DNA of 64,000 bases from Zonotrichia leucophrys gambelii (GCF_028769735.1 NC_088193.1:6351814-6415813); one strand, 5' to 3'; shown: positions 19,568-32,640, numbered from the stretch's first letter. The notes: generated by a model from the sequence alone, not told the origin. A program made the numbers and translations.

Positions 19568-21537
19568 CTGTTGAAGAAAACACAGCATTGTTGTGGTGCT
19601 GCTTTGTGTCTCTTGCCATGTCCATGTGTAGCTGTCACAATGCTGGGGGAGCACGCCCAGAGTGCCCCTGACTTCAGAAGGGACATGAACTTGTTCTCAG
19701 CATTGTCCCCTTCCCTGGGGATTTAGGGACTACAGCCACAGGTTTTGGAGAGGAGCCATCAGAGAGATACAGACATGTACCCCTACAGAAACCTTTCCAA
19801 AAGAAACCAACATTCTATTACCCTGTTTCAGTGGGAATACACCTGATTTTGTAGGATTGTGAAGGACCTCAGTGATGGGAGGAATGGGACATGGAGGGGT
19901 GTCTACTTGATGGGGATGACAGTCCCTTCCTGAAGGCTTGCCAACAACACTGCTGGCATCAAACAACACATCAAAACCAGTAAAAACATTTTCTGCTGCC
20001 CCCCGCTTTGGCCCTTTTCTTCCTTTTTTTATTTTTTTCTTTCCCCTGTCAAAGAGAACTTTATCCCTTTAAGGCAGCTGAAATAACATTTCCCGAAAAG
20101 CCAAGCTGGCATTTGCAACACTGCAACTTGCAAATTGTCTTGGAGAACAAGCTGTCAACTCAGCACTTGAATTAAGCCCTGTTTGCCAAACAATGAGCAA
20201 ATGTGACCTAATGGGGCACCATCTGGCAACCTGCCACTCGGGAGCGGGTGGGAAAGGCGGAGATGCTGTCAGGCGGCCTGAAACTCCAGCCACTCTTTGG
20301 GGAAAGGAAAAAAAGCCTGGGAACAAACATATAATAATTCTCCCCAAACAGGACAGGTAAATTAGAGGGAAGAGGGTTTCCCTGAGGAGTCTCTGCCTTG
20401 TTGTTGTGGGGCTGCCCTTCTGGTTGTGCTGGATGGGTTGGGAAGGATGCAGGCACTGGGAGCTGGTCTGGAGAGAGGAAGGAGCTGCGGAGGCTGAAGG
20501 AGAGAGAAGGAGCTGCTGAAAGAGCTGCAGAGGCTGCTCCCCACACGGGGCCGGTGCCGTGGTTTGGGGAGAGCTGTCCCTTTCAAGGCCAGCGCATCTG
20601 CTCCTGCTCCTCCCAGCGGTCTCCTGCCTCCGTCTGCTTGTTCCTGTCACTCTGCCATGGCTCCCCACTGCTCCAATGCTGCCCCAAAGGCAGCCAAGGA
20701 CAACTCGAGCGGCAGGGAGCTCCTGCTGAAGGTCCATAGGCAGTGACGTGCCTCAGTGGGGCTGCAGAGAGCAGAATGCTGGTGCATGGCAGGCTGGAGA
20801 ACACCCTGAGTGCTGCCAGAGCCAATTCCCCGAGCACTGTGAACCTCAGTGCCTCCTGCCAGTGACCTGCTCAGCCTCCCCCGTGGTGACACAGCACTCT
20901 GAGAGGTGTTCCCCAGTGGATGGCAGTGATTTGTATGCACTGACCTGCCCTCGCCTCCCATTTATCTCTGCACTTCTAACAGATGCTGACTGGCCACTTC
21001 AGCTTCCCTCCCCTGCCTCCCTCGCCTCCCCTTCCAATAATTAATCAGGAGGTGCTGGTTTTATTTCTAGGGCTGCTTTGTGTGTTAATGAGGGAGGTTC
21101 TGTATGGAAAAACCTGCACAAATGGAGGGGCAGGTGCTGCTCCCAAGCTCTGAACGGGCAGTGATGCTTTGGTGATGCCTCCCAGAGGGAATTGCAGCCC
21201 AAGCCAAGCCTGCAAGGCTGAGCTCAGCATCCTGCCCCCCTGCCTCCCCATGGATCTGCCTTGCCCTGCCACAGGAACTGCTGCCTGCTGTGGGAGGCAC
21301 CTGCCAGTGCTGTGAGAGCGGCTGTTCCTTGGGGATGGGGCAGCAGAGGGACAGGGACACCTGCTACAGGTCTGGCACCTCCTGCCCAAAGCTTAGCACA
21401 GCCTGTGGGATGGAGAGAATGGAGAGAGACACGGTCCTGATGTCTCCCGTTTGGTTTGCTGGTCCAAAAGGCCTGAATTCATATCAGGAACTGCAGAGGA
21501 ATGAAAGGAAAGAGAGAAGGAAGGTTCTGGGAAGGTT

Positions 21538-21722
21538 CAGGGAAGGGAGGGAGGGAGGGAGGAAGGAGGGAGGGAGGAAGGGGAGGAAGGAAGGAAGGAA
21601 GGAAGAGGAAGGAAGGAAGGAAGGAAGGAAGGAAGGAAGGAAGGAAGGAAGGAAGGAAGGAAGGAAGGAAGGAAGGAAGGAAGGAAGGAAGGAAGGAAGG
21701 AAGGAAGGAAGGAAGGAAGGAA
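21538..21722. repeat. GGAA/GGGA microsatellite
   Basis: Begins as mixed gggagggaggaagg and becomes a pure (AAGG)n run of about 29 units from 21607 to 21722. It is pure polypurine on the plus strand. Confidence 0.98.
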
Positions 21723-23225
21723 ATGGGGGAAATGCGGGAAATGCCCCATGCTCTTTGTCAGGAATATTTCTGCTCCATCAAGCTCCTTTTACAATGTTGT
21801 CCCTGCAGAGATTCCCAGCCTGGAGCAGTTTTCCAGCCTCTGCAGGGTCTTGTTCTGCCCCTCAGGTGCTCAGGGGAGGTAGCAGGTGCATGAAGCCATT
21901 TTTTTCCAGCAGTCAATGGGACAGGGTGAGGCACCAAACTTTGGGGACAATCCAGAGCTTCTCTTGTCCCAGACACTTCCCTGGTGATTTTGCACAAATG
22001 CACCCTCCCTGCTGTGCAAAGGACAAGAAGGAGGCTTCAAGATGAGGATAAAAGTGACTTGTGGGGTCATGTCCTTGCACCTGCCTGCAGTTCATCCTCC
22101 CAACGTTCCTGGAGACCACCAGGAATTAGAACCAGATGGAGAAGTGTCTGGAGGAGGGTTTGAGCTGGGCAGAGCTCAGATGAGATCCTTCTGGATGTTG
22201 CAAAACAGAGAACAAGGTTTCCAAGAGCTGTTTGACATTGCAGCTGCTTGGGAAAACACCTCCCAACAACCGTGGCACGGAGCTTTATGGATTTGCTCAA
22301 AACCCATCGCTGCTGCAAAACTGGATTTCCTGATGTGTCACAAACACCAATTTTTTGTGCTTCAGCAGAGATCAAGGTTCTTGCTCCAGTTTTCCAAGCT
22401 TAACATGGCTAAATCAATGTGGCTGAACGAGCAGTATGGATCTTTTATAATGTCAAATTGGTTTTTAATAATGGCAGCTGATAACTCTCTTGTAAAGCTT
22501 CCTGTGATGAGCTCGTGGACGGCCAGAAGGGTTTTAACTGAGGGTTTTAACGAGCCCATAACGTGCCTTGCTCACCTATTAACCATTGAGTTGTTATTTA
22601 TAAACAGAACCTGAATAAAAAGGAGCAGAGAAGAGGGGAGGATGGTCCTGCAGCCCCATCTACCACCTCCACTGCTGTGGCTCTCTGTGATTTCTTCCTC
22701 CTGTATCCATGGCCTGCACCAACCTGGCTCCCAGCCAGTGCTCCTGGTCCTGCCAGCCTGGAGATCAGGGGCTCCTTTCATTTATGTTGTTCCCTTGAAG
22801 GTATTTATAGATTGCAAATGTGCCACCCAGGGTCTGTTCCAGACTCTATAAATTCACCTGCTTTAGTCTCTCCTGGGATGACTTGGCCACCACCTTGCCT
22901 GTCACTGCTTGTGCTGATTCCCACCCTTTGCCAGGCTCCAGTGCAGGGGCAGGGCTGGGCAGGGGGCTCCCTGTGCCAGGAGAGGGGTGAGGCTCTGTCT
23001 GTCCAGACCCTGCCCACAGGACTGTGTGTGTGTGACTCCCTTGGGCTGTCCAGGCTGAAGGGCAGCACAAGGGGATGCTGTGGGACCTCTCCCAATGCCC
23101 CTGAGCCCCTCAGGTGTCCCCACAGGGTGACTTGGAGGTGTCTTCATTTCCTGCTCTCTGCCACTGACAGGCACCTTTGGAGTGCCCAGCTCCAAATTCA
23201 CCCTGCTCCCATTGGGACCAATGCA

Positions 23226-23625
23226 GATCACAGAATCATAATCCCAGAAAGGTTTGGGTTGGATGAGACCTTAAAGCTCATCTTGTCCCATGGCAGGGAC
23301 ACCTTCCACTGTCCCAGGTGCTCCCAGCCCTGTCCAGCCTGGCCTTGGGCACTGCCAGGGATCCAGGGGCAGCCCCAGCTGCTCTGGGCACCCTGTGCCA
23401 GGGCCTGCCCACCCTCACAGGGAACAATTCCCAATTCCCAATATCCCATCCATTGCTGCCCTCTGGCAGTGGGAGCCATTCCCTTGTCCTGTCCCTCCAT
23501 CCCTTGTCCCCAGTCCCTCTCCAGCTCTCCTGGAGCCCCTTCAGGCCCTGCCAGCGCTCTGAGCTCTCCCTGGAGCCTTCTCCTCTCCAGATGAGCACCC
23601 CCAGCTCTCCCAGCCTGTATCCAGG
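23226..23625 (-). mobile_element. CR1 LINE 3' fragment
   Basis: Antisense CR1 tail on the plus strand, from tcacagaatcataatcccag to the block gagctctccctggagccttc. It is highly similar to the copies at 41372-41640 (same orientation) and 61080-61535 (opposite), pointing to one recent subfamily. Confidence 0.92.
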
Positions 23626-24369
23626 ACAGACGTGTGCAGATTTTCTCATCTTCATTTCTTTTCACTGAACACCATCTCAGTCTGTGTCCCCAGATGGGCA
23701 TTTCTTCCCCTGTGGGCTGGGTTTCATTCTGTTGTTTCCTTTCTCATATTTGTAATGTGCTTTTGTTTTCCTCTGGCCTCTCTGGAGGGAGTACCAGGTG
23801 CCTCCCAATTCAGTATCTTCTGCAAATTGAATTTGCTCGAGTGATGGAAGAAAACAAATTTCAACCAGGAAAGAGATATTTTGATCCAAGTTTCAAAGGG
23901 GTTATTACAGTCAGCACTGAAAACCGGTGATTAAAGAATGAACAAAAAATAGAATACCTGCAGTGGGTCCTTTTAACACTGAAGAGGGAGGGAGGAACTT
24001 TTCTAAGGAGACATTCTTCAGGGAAATAGCATTTTTCTGACTCCATCGATTGCTTCCCAGCTAAGAGTGCACACAAGCAAATAAGAGAGGACAGTTTGGG
24101 ATTTGTCAGCTCCTAAACAATGCTGGGGCTTTGTTTTGGTTTTCATGTCTTAATGTTTTTATTTCTTCTGCTCTTGTTTCTGAAGGAAGTCTGCCAAGAG
24201 CTGGGATGACACACCTGAGCCTCTTCCCCAGCTCTCAGAGGGATGCTCAGCTGCATCTCCTTCTGCACAGCAGTTCCATCCCTCTTTCCCATGAATCCTG
24301 TTTCTGGCTGGGCTGCCAGGCTGGTGAAGCCTCCACAGAGTTCCCCAGTGAGAGCACAGCAAACCCCAC

Positions 24370-25036
24370 TGTCCTAGGGTGATGTTATGATGCTTGTATC
24401 CCCATTCATGTGTTCTGTTTATGCTGGGTATTATGTTCTGTGCTTTTAAGACTGGCTCTGAAGAGTGAAAATTTTGTTTGGGTTTTCTTATCAGCCTGGT
24501 GGAACACAGAGACGGGCAGTACATGGTGCTGCTTTTGCTTTTTTGCTTTTGCTTTTCGCTTTGCTCTCTCGCTCTTGCTTCTGCTTTGCTTCTGCTTGCT
24601 CTTACTTCTGCTCATGAGTTAGTTTAGCTAAACAGTCCAAATTTCTTCCTGGGCTGTTTCTCCTTTCCTTTTTTTCGACCAACTTGAACCTGCTCTGGTC
24701 TGGGACTTGGGGAGCACTGAGGTTTTACACCTTGTGGCCTAGCGGGGCCTGCTCTGGGCCGCAGCCTTTCCCAGCACCTGAGGGACTGATAACAGAGTGA
24801 GCACCCACAGGAGAGACTTTCTGAATTTGTCATCTTTTTCAGAGCAGTGACAGAGTGGTGTGACCTGGTATTGTTCATTCTGTGCTGGGGGTGCTGTGCC
24901 TGTTAAATAAACAGGTTCTTTCCACTTCTCTCCAAGAAATCCTTCTTGAGCCAGTTGGGCACAGGGGCCATGTGGGTTTGCTTTCTGGAGGGGCCCTTTT
25001 GGAGATTCTCCCCTAAATTTGCCCTAAACCAGGACA
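24370..25036 (+). mobile_element. Solo LTR (ERVL-like), 667 bp, perfect 5-bp TSD
   Basis: It begins TGTCCTAGGGTG and ends CCAGGACA, with AATAAA in gttaaataaacaggttc about 130 bp before the end and a T/C-rich gcttttgctttt stretch inside. Flanks are perfect cccac duplications at 24365-24369 and 25037-25041. A 5-bp duplication fits ERVL-type insertion. Confidence 0.9.
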
Positions 25037-26257
25037 CCCACAGGGTGTCAGTCCATGGAGGAGCATTGTTAACATCCCTGCTCATGAATACTTCATCCCT
25101 GCTCATGCTCACCTGAACAAACACCCCTCTCTGTCTGCCCTACAAGGGCTTCTAATCCTTCAACACCCAGCATATGGGAACAAACTACCGACTTCCCAGC
25201 CCTGGGAAAGCTGTAGGACTCAACAAAATCTTCTTCAGAAAGGTCTTCATCAGGCCACAGCTCCTTACAGCAGCACAGGGACTGCTGGGGAGTAACAGGG
25301 GCTGCTGGGGCTCTGAAATGCCCCATCAAGCACTGCACAAATCCACCCTGCAGGTTCTGAGGGAGGATATTGGAGCTGCCAGCAGCTCTGGAGCAGCACT
25401 CCTGGCTGCTCTGGTGGCGAATCACCCGGGGAAGTGGAGTGTGTCGTCGGTTTTAATTAACAATGCAAAATAAAGTGGTTGCTTGCCATATAAATCGTGT
25501 TTACTAAGAATTACTTAAAATGGATAAATATTTTCTTGGACGCATTTTAATTGCTTAATAAAAGTACCAAGAACACCCACAAATACCTTAAATAAATGCA
25601 TGGCTCAGGGAAAGAATTAATTAACATTTCATTCCTGGGAATGGCTATTAATTGCTACAAATTGCTCAGAGAATGGATTTTGTTGCTTTATTGCCAGCAG
25701 TACCTTCAGTTCCTGGGTGTGATGTGACAATCCCCTCCTCTCACCCTCACAGCAGTGCTGTCCCCAGTGGGATGCCCTGAGCACCACCCCAAACCCTCGA
25801 GACCCCAGAGCCTTGCTATCCTCCACAGGATGGATGCTTTGAGGCTGACATTCTGGCATCCTTTGGAGGTCCAAAGGGGACAGGGACAATGGATGGCTCC
25901 TGCTGGTGCCAGCCTTGTGAGAAATGATGGAGTGAGGTTCCCAGCCTGAGCAGTGTCATGGTGCCCCCCGCGTGTGATGCATCGCACAAATTATTTCTTT
26001 ATTACGGGTAAATTTTCATAATGGTGATGTATGGGGCTGTTCCTCTTCTCCCTGCCTAATGAAGATGTGTGGGGCTTGTGTGGCTCCTCCGCCTCCCGCT
26101 CTGAGTGTGGGTTCATTTATCAGCAGCAGGCCCTGGGTAACCTCTCCCCATCTGCATTACCCGGCTGTGCCTCCGAGCCTGGGCTCCATCAGCTCAGAGC
26201 CCTGACGATTCTCCTGAGCCTGGGCTGGCCCTGCAGCACGGGGCTGGGCTGTGGAAC

Positions 26258-26805
26258 CACAGAGCCAGGCAATTGTTCAGCTTGGAAAGGAGCCCTGAGA
26301 TCATCAGTCCAACTGCTGACCAGCAGTGCCAAGGTTGCACTGACCCCAAGGTGTCCCCAAGCACCACAAGCACACGGTTATTTGAACACCTCCAGGGATG
26401 GTGATGGCACCACTGCCCTGGGCAGCCCGTGCCAATGCCTGACAACCCTTTCCATAAAAAAATCTTCTCTAATATCCAACCTAAACCTGACCTAGGACAA
26501 CCTGAGGCCATTCTCTCTTGTCCTGTCCCTGTTCCCTGGGAGCAGAGCCTGGCCCCCACCCTGGCTGTCCCCTCCTGTCAGGAGCTGTGCAGAGCCACAA
26601 GGGCTCCCTGAGCCTCCTTTTCTCCAGGCTGAGCCCCTTCCCAGCTCCCTCAGCCTCTCCTGGGGCTCCAGCTCCTTCCCAGCTCTGTTCCCTTCCCTGG
26701 ACATGCTACAGCACCTCAATGTCTTTTTTTGTAGTAAGGGGCCCAAAATTGGACACAGGATTTGAGATGTGGTCTCACCTGTGCTGACTACAGGGGAAGA
26801 AAGCA
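26258..26805 (-). mobile_element. CR1 LINE 3' fragment (long, older)
   Basis: About 550 bp of antisense CR1, from the nearly intact tail (cttggaaaggagccctgag) through ccaacctaaacctgacc, ggccattctctcttgtcctg and the upstream block aaattggacacaggatttga. Confidence 0.92.
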
Positions 26806-28011
26806 CATGGAAAGGTATTTCCTTGTGTATCGTATCCATTGTACTCAAGGGAATGTTTCCAAGCCTCCAGCTCCCATCCTGACAAACTCCATGCACACAC
26901 AGCTGCAGCAGTGATCACCTCTTCCCAAACCTCTCTATCCCAATTTAGGGATCTTGGCTCCACCACAAAGTGAGCCTCAAGTTCTAATGGTGGAAATGCC
27001 ACAGCTCAGATGCAGAGATGCCAACTTTGCTCATCTCCTCCTCCCTACTTTTTCCCCATATGTTTTTTATTTTTTTTAATCAAATAAACAAGAAGAAAGA
27101 TTGCAACCTTTCCCCAAATTTCAGATTTTTACCCCTGACAAGGACATGTTTGGTGTCTGATTGCGCTCACCACGATGCACCAGTTGCTGCTACTGGGGTT
27201 GGATTGTTTCTAAACACTCTGGCATTTTGATGATAATAATAACACCTCACTGCAGAGGAAAATTCTGGCTTGATTTTTCATCTCATCTCGGCTCCAGAGC
27301 TCCCACTCCTGACAAGCCAGGAGGCTGGGATGAGCCTGATTGCTCATCAGCTGCAGGCTTCAAGGGCAGTGCCTGGGTTTTGCATCTCCTCCTCACCATC
27401 AGCAGGTCCCGTGGGTGGGAAAAATCCATGAGGAGCTACTTAGAGCTGCCCAAATCACACCTGAAGATGTTCAATGACAGTTCAGCTGGGGTACTGGAGG
27501 AGAAATTAACAGGGACACCCTGGGGTCAGGTCTGTGCTGCCCAAGGCACGGGAACCTGAAAGAAGTGGGGTGAGAAGGTTTCTTTCTCCCAGGTGACACA
27601 ATTAAAGCCATGCCACCAGTCCAGGCACCCACCATGGTTCATTTTGGGTGAGAAACCAATCAAAACAGCCTTTCTCTCAGCACAGTGATCAGAACAAATT
27701 GGCTGCAGAAGCGAGAGGGAGAAGTAAACAAAGCTGTTAACTTGTCAATGACTTGACTGATCAACCGTGGGGAATAGTTGGAGAGGGCTGATGAGCCGTG
27801 CAGGTAATCAATGGAGCAGCACTGCCAGGGCTGCAGCTGGGCTGCACAGAGCTCCAGAGACACCCAGGGGTCCCAGAGCCCAAGGGCAGGGCTTGGCCAG
27901 GGCACAGTGGGGAATAAACCCTGCCTAAAGGTGCACCCAGCGTGGGCAGAGCGTGTTTGACCTGCGAGGATTAGGGATGCTGGATTGAGCAGCAGGGAGG
28001 GTGCCCTGGGT

Positions 28012-28145
28012 TGTCAGGCATGGTTTGGGGGATTCTATTTCCCATCTGCTAGAGGTGAGGCAGTTATTCTCTGTTCATTGGGCAATTTTATCTATTCCAC
28101 AACCAATCCTGCCTCCAGGAGATCTCTGCTGTTCATGGCCAGTGA
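28012..28145 (+). mobile_element. 5'-end fragment of an ERVL-like LTR
   Basis: Reads tgtcaggcatggtttggggg, then ttctatttcccatctg and ctccaggagatctctgctgt, matching the first ~135 bp of the LTR at 28310. It may be the truncated 5' LTR of the same decayed provirus. Confidence 0.7.
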
Positions 28146-28309
28146 GTGTGGGCGCTTCCCACAGCATTGAGGTGATGCCAGCTGCCAGCAGCACAGACAG
28201 ACCCTGCCCATGGATCCTTGGCTGCCATGCTGTGCTCTGGCCCAGCCCATGGTAAATCATCACCTCTCAGGTGTTCTCTGATGGAGGCCAGAGATCCAAA
28301 CCCTGGGGG
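28146..28309 (+). mobile_element. ERV internal remnant before a 3' LTR
   Basis: About 155 bp shared at roughly 94% with 51606-51760; both copies end in tggggg directly before the LTR start, as a polypurine tract would. The shared upstream flank argues that these are 3' ends of proviruses and not solo LTRs. No retroviral reading frame is intact. Confidence 0.6.
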
Positions 28310-29045
28310 TGTCTTAGGTTGGAAATGGGGCTGTGTGTTCTATTCACCATCTGTCAGAGCTGGGGCAGTTCTCTGCTGTTCTTTGGGCAGTTCTTTCTTT
28401 ATCTCATCCACAGCCAATCCTCCCTCCAGGAGATCTCTGCTGTTCATGGGCCATTAATTATTAATTATCTTCTGTCCATGGCCACTGAGTGTCCCTGCAT
28501 GGCTGATCCAATCCCACCATCCCATGGGGAGATGCTCCGCCCAGGGGAGGAGCCAAGCATTCCTACCTGGATCCAATCTGAGCTTTGGGACACCCCAGCA
28601 GCCTTTGCCCCCTGCATTGCCAGAGGAGCAGCTTTCTGCTGCCCTGCATGGCCAGAGGGAGCCCAGGCCCATCTGCAGCAGCCCTGGAGCTGCAGAGGAA
28701 AACTCCCCCCTTGTGCAGGATCCCTGCTGCAGCAGAGCCACAGCTGGCACTGCAGGAGGGCTGAGCCCCCATGGGATGGGGCTGGGACACCCCCTGACAC
28801 ACAGGGGGCAGGGACTGCTCTGACTCTGGCAGCCTTCTTATTTTTTTTTTTTTTTTTTGTTTATAATATTGCATTTGTATTTTTCACTTTCCTATTAAAG
28901 AACTGTTATTCCTGCTCCCATATCTTTGCCTGAGAGCCTCTTAATTTCAATATTATAATAATTTGGAGGGAGGGGTTTTACATTTTCCATTTCAAGGAAG
29001 GCTCCTGCCTTCCTTAGCAGACACCTGCCTTTTCCAACAAAGACT
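28310..29045 (+). mobile_element. LTR (ERVL-like, ~700-bp family)
   Basis: Starts TGTCTTAGGTTGG; near its end it has ctattaaagaactgttattc and ccttccttagcagacacctg, aligned with copies at 49831-50494 and 51761-52477. An 18-nt T run interrupts it near 28840. The 3' boundary (aaagact) is less certain. Confidence 0.8.
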
Positions 29046-31151
29046 GAGGGGTGGCCAAAGCCCATCCCATTGTGTCCCCCTGGTCCTTCCCTGCACCAGA
29101 AGCTGGGAAGGACCCTCGTCCCTCCCTTGGAAGGAAACCAGAGAGGCTGTTACTGGAAAAAGCTGGGAAAGCTGTTACTGTTTCAAAGGGAAAGCATCAA
29201 ACTTCATGGACTGGATGATTCCTCCTGCAAATCGAGCTGTTTTCGTGACAGATCAAAACAAAATGCAGATGCTTTAGAAGTGCTGTTTTAATCCTGCTGT
29301 TTAAAATACCCCCTCCTCCTCCACCCCATCAATGACAGGGCTGGGCACCAAACCTGTCCCCATTAATCCCTGTTTGGCACTTCTCTTGCCACTGTGGATG
29401 TTTTTCTGCCCCTTTCCTTTCACAAATTCACCTTCTTTCACAAGAACTCCTTCTCCCTCTAAGGAGAGGACCTCAGATTTAAGAATCTTTGGCCCCAGAG
29501 CCATGAAATCATATGAAAATTGTACTTCTCCCCCCAAGTTAAATGATGAACACTAAATACCTCATTTTAATGTATGCAGAGAAAGTTTAAAACCATTCAG
29601 GCTATGACAGCCAGCTGCCAAAACTGCTTATCCTGGGGAAACACTGGGGCTGTGAGTCACCCCCCAGTCCTGGATGAGCTTGGAGGTGTCACCTCTCCTC
29701 GGGGAGTTTTCTACCCCTTTGGCAATGATGCTGCATTTCATTTTTCCTGCCTACATCATCTTGACTTACCCAGCCACACAATAGACATGACTAATAGCTT
29801 AACTATTATTTTGGGTAATCCAATTTCATCACGTGGTCTGTGTTTTCTCAAATCGTTTAACAGGATTAGTCCTTTCTGGGGTCTTCCTACCCCACTCCAC
29901 CCCCGTAGCAGAATGTCTTTAGCCCAGATTTATGGATGCTGGCATCTTGAGGAGCTAATTCTCTGCTATGTTTATCCTCCTCCTCAGTGCAAAGTGAGTC
30001 CTGGTGCTGTGAAGCTGCTGGAACTTGCCTTTCCCTCTATTCCAGTTCTTATTTTCCACCTGTGCTTGAGGCCTTTGCAGCTTTACACCTCGATGTGAAA
30101 TTCCTTTGAGACTGGCAGGAAAAAGATGATGGTGAATGGAGACAGAAACTCAGAGGTCTTCATCAGAATAAGAAAGCTGCTCTTGGGATCTTGAAAGTGA
30201 TGCTGGACTGGGACCTCACGTTCCAGATCACTGGAGCTGCCAAATCCACACATTTCAGGGCAGAAATGATTGGCACAGCAGGCAGGAATGGCTTGTGCCT
30301 TTCTGCACGTGGAACTCATGCAGCAGAGAGTTGCTGGGTGTCTGGGTCTTCTCCAAGGATTTTCTTTTTCCTGGCCAGCTCCTAAAGCTCCTCTGAGGCT
30401 TTGACCTGGTCCTGACTTTGGGATGTTTTCAAGGGTTTTGTGGTTTGATCTCTGCAGCATGAGAGGGTCTGCCCTCTCTCTGGCATGGCGAGAGCAGACA
30501 GACCTTGAGCCAAGTTTGTATTGACTCTTCAAGGATGGTGGCCAACCTTGGACATGTCAAACAGCCCAGGCAATGCTTTGGGCCACCAAAAATGGTGCCC
30601 ACCAGCCTGAGCAGGCTCTGTCTGACTTTCCAGCCCCAGCAGTGCCCCTAAAGCCTCTCCTTCTCTATGACAGCCACTGTTCCCATCCCTTGTGCTCTGT
30701 GTGACTCCTGGCATGTCCTCAGGTTGGTGTGAGGCACAGCCCCTTCTCTGGCAGGTTCCCTGGCCTGCCCTGCCAGAACAGTTAATTATTCAGGGCTCAA
30801 CTGTGTCTAGATCAGATGGTTCACATTAGCATTATCAACAGGATATCAGGTTCACGTCAGGATTATCAACAGAGGCAGCTGAGTCACCCGGGTGAGATGG
30901 CTGAGCCCTCATTTTGTGGGAATCTCCTCACAGAAGATGCCAAGGGTAGGGATTTCTGTATAAGGAACTTGGATTTCTGCTGCCTGGAGTGTGAGCAGCT
31001 TGGGGATCTGGCAAGTCATGAGGAGGAATAATAAATATCCAAAGTGTTCCCTCGTGCTAATGCAAACACACAGGCAGCTCACAGGGGAGTAGAATAAAGC
31101 TAGGAGTTCACCAAAAATCTGTTCATCTTTTCAGTAGGAAGTTCATCTATG

Positions 31152-31545
31152 GAATCACAGAACTGCTCAGTTTGGAAAAGACCTCCAAGATCATCGAGTC
31201 TGGGCCTTACTTGGTACTGCCAAGGCCACCACTAACCTGTGTCCCCAAGTGCCACAGCTACACAGCTTCTAAATCCCTCCAGGGATGGGCACTCCACCAC
31301 TGCCCTGGGAAGACTGTGCCAAGGCTGTTCAAGCTTTTTGGGGAAGAAATTATTCCTAACATCCAATATAAACCTTTGCTGGTTTATATTGGATGTTAGG
31401 AACGTGAGGCTGTTTGTTATTCTATTACATGTTACCTGAGACAAGAAACCAACCCTCACCTCACCACAAGCTCCTTTCAGGCAGCTGTAGAGAGCAATAA
31501 GGTCTCTCCTGAGCCTCTTTTTTTGTCAGCTGAAACAACCCTAGC
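31152..31545 (-). mobile_element. CR1 LINE 3' fragment carrying a hairpin
   Basis: Antisense CR1 tail (aatcacagaactgctcagtt to cccaagtgccacagctacac and gagcaataaggtctctcctg). At 31353-31402 its expected sequence is replaced by a perfect inverted copy of the preceding 22 bp. Confidence 0.88.
31353..31402. repeat. Perfect 22-bp inverted repeat, 6-nt loop
   Basis: Arms 31353-31374 and 31381-31402, core cctaacatccaatataaacc, loop tttgct. The arms are perfectly complementary. Confidence 0.98.
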
Positions 31546-31550
31546 TCCCT

Positions 31551-31612
31551 CATCCATCCATCCATCCATCCATCCATCCATCCATCCATCCATCCATCCA
31601 TCCATCCATCCA
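31551..31612. repeat. (CATC)n microsatellite
   Basis: About 15 uninterrupted catc units at the distal edge of the CR1 fragment at 31152-31545. Confidence 0.98.
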
Positions 31613-32400
31613 GTCATCCATTCATGCCCAAAACTATGGTCAAGTCCCTCTTCTCTCACAAACCTCTGGAGCGCCCTTGACACCCTGGCACAGCTCTGCC
31701 CTTCTCAGCCATGTCATGGGCAAACGACCCAGTGTGGTTCTGTCCTGGTACAACAGACTGACCCAGAGAGCTCTGTGATTATTTATCAACTTCTCCACAG
31801 AACAGCATGAAACAGTATTAAAAAAAAAAAAAAAAAGATATCTCAAAAAGTAACAGCCATGAAGTTCTTCACTACCCACTTCAGTAACAAAGTGGAGCTA
31901 AGCAATAAATGCTGGTTGATGCTTTACAAACAACTTTCTAACCCAGAGACACCACCCTGCCTTTTCTCTTTGCTTTAATATCTGCCAGCAGTTTCTAGAG
32001 TGGAACAGAAAGCCAAGGGTATTTTTGAGACCTGAAGTGAGCAGGGTTACTCCTCAATCCCAGAACTCCTTTGGGGTCTCTCTGGGATGGGGTGTGCAAG
32101 GGTAGGTGCTGTGTACCCCAAACAGTTGTGCCAAGCCAGGATGCTCAGGATGCACAGCATGTCCTTGGCACAGGTACCACTGTCACACAGGTTTGGGGAG
32201 GAAAGGCTCCCCTGCCCCAGCTCAGCCTGGGCCAGATTGGCCCTTGCTCCTCTTTTTGCTGTTTCCTGATGAACTCAGCCTGGCCTGCCAGCTCCAGCTT
32301 GGCAGTGGATCCACATTCCAGCAGCTGAGCCCTCTGCCAGTGTCTGGTCATGGTACTGGGGAGGTGACCAGGGCACACGGCCCTGGCGGGCACCTGAGAT

Positions 32401-32567
32401 CCACTGGGTTTGTTGTGGGACACACTGGGTTTGTTGTGGGACCCACTGGGTTTGTTGTGGGACCCACTGGGTTTGTTGTGGGACCCACTGGGTTTGTTGT
32501 GGGACCCACTGGGTTTGTTGGGGACGCACTGGGTTTGTTGTGGGACACACTGGGTGTATTGTGGGAC
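32401..32567. repeat. 21-bp tandem repeat, 8 copies
   Basis: Eight units of ccactgggtttgttgtggga(c). One unit is shortened to 20 bp and the last has a gtattg variant. Confidence 0.97.
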
Positions 32568-32640
32568 ACCAGCAGCCACCGGGTTTCCCATTCTCCTGCC
32601 ATGCCTGCTGGCCCACATTTTGCAGCTCTCCTGACTGCTC

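Noticed and set aside
21290..22045. 251-codon plus-strand frame with KEGR-type repeats
   Set aside because: Translation of the AAGG microsatellite.
22677..23594. 305-codon plus-strand open frame
   Set aside because: Its second half is antisense CR1 and the first half has no domain; low-stop GC-rich sequence explains it.
28271..28933. 220-codon frame, paralogous to one at 51669-52376
   Set aside because: Both translate the same LTR family. Their similarity reflects shared retroelement DNA, not a conserved protein.
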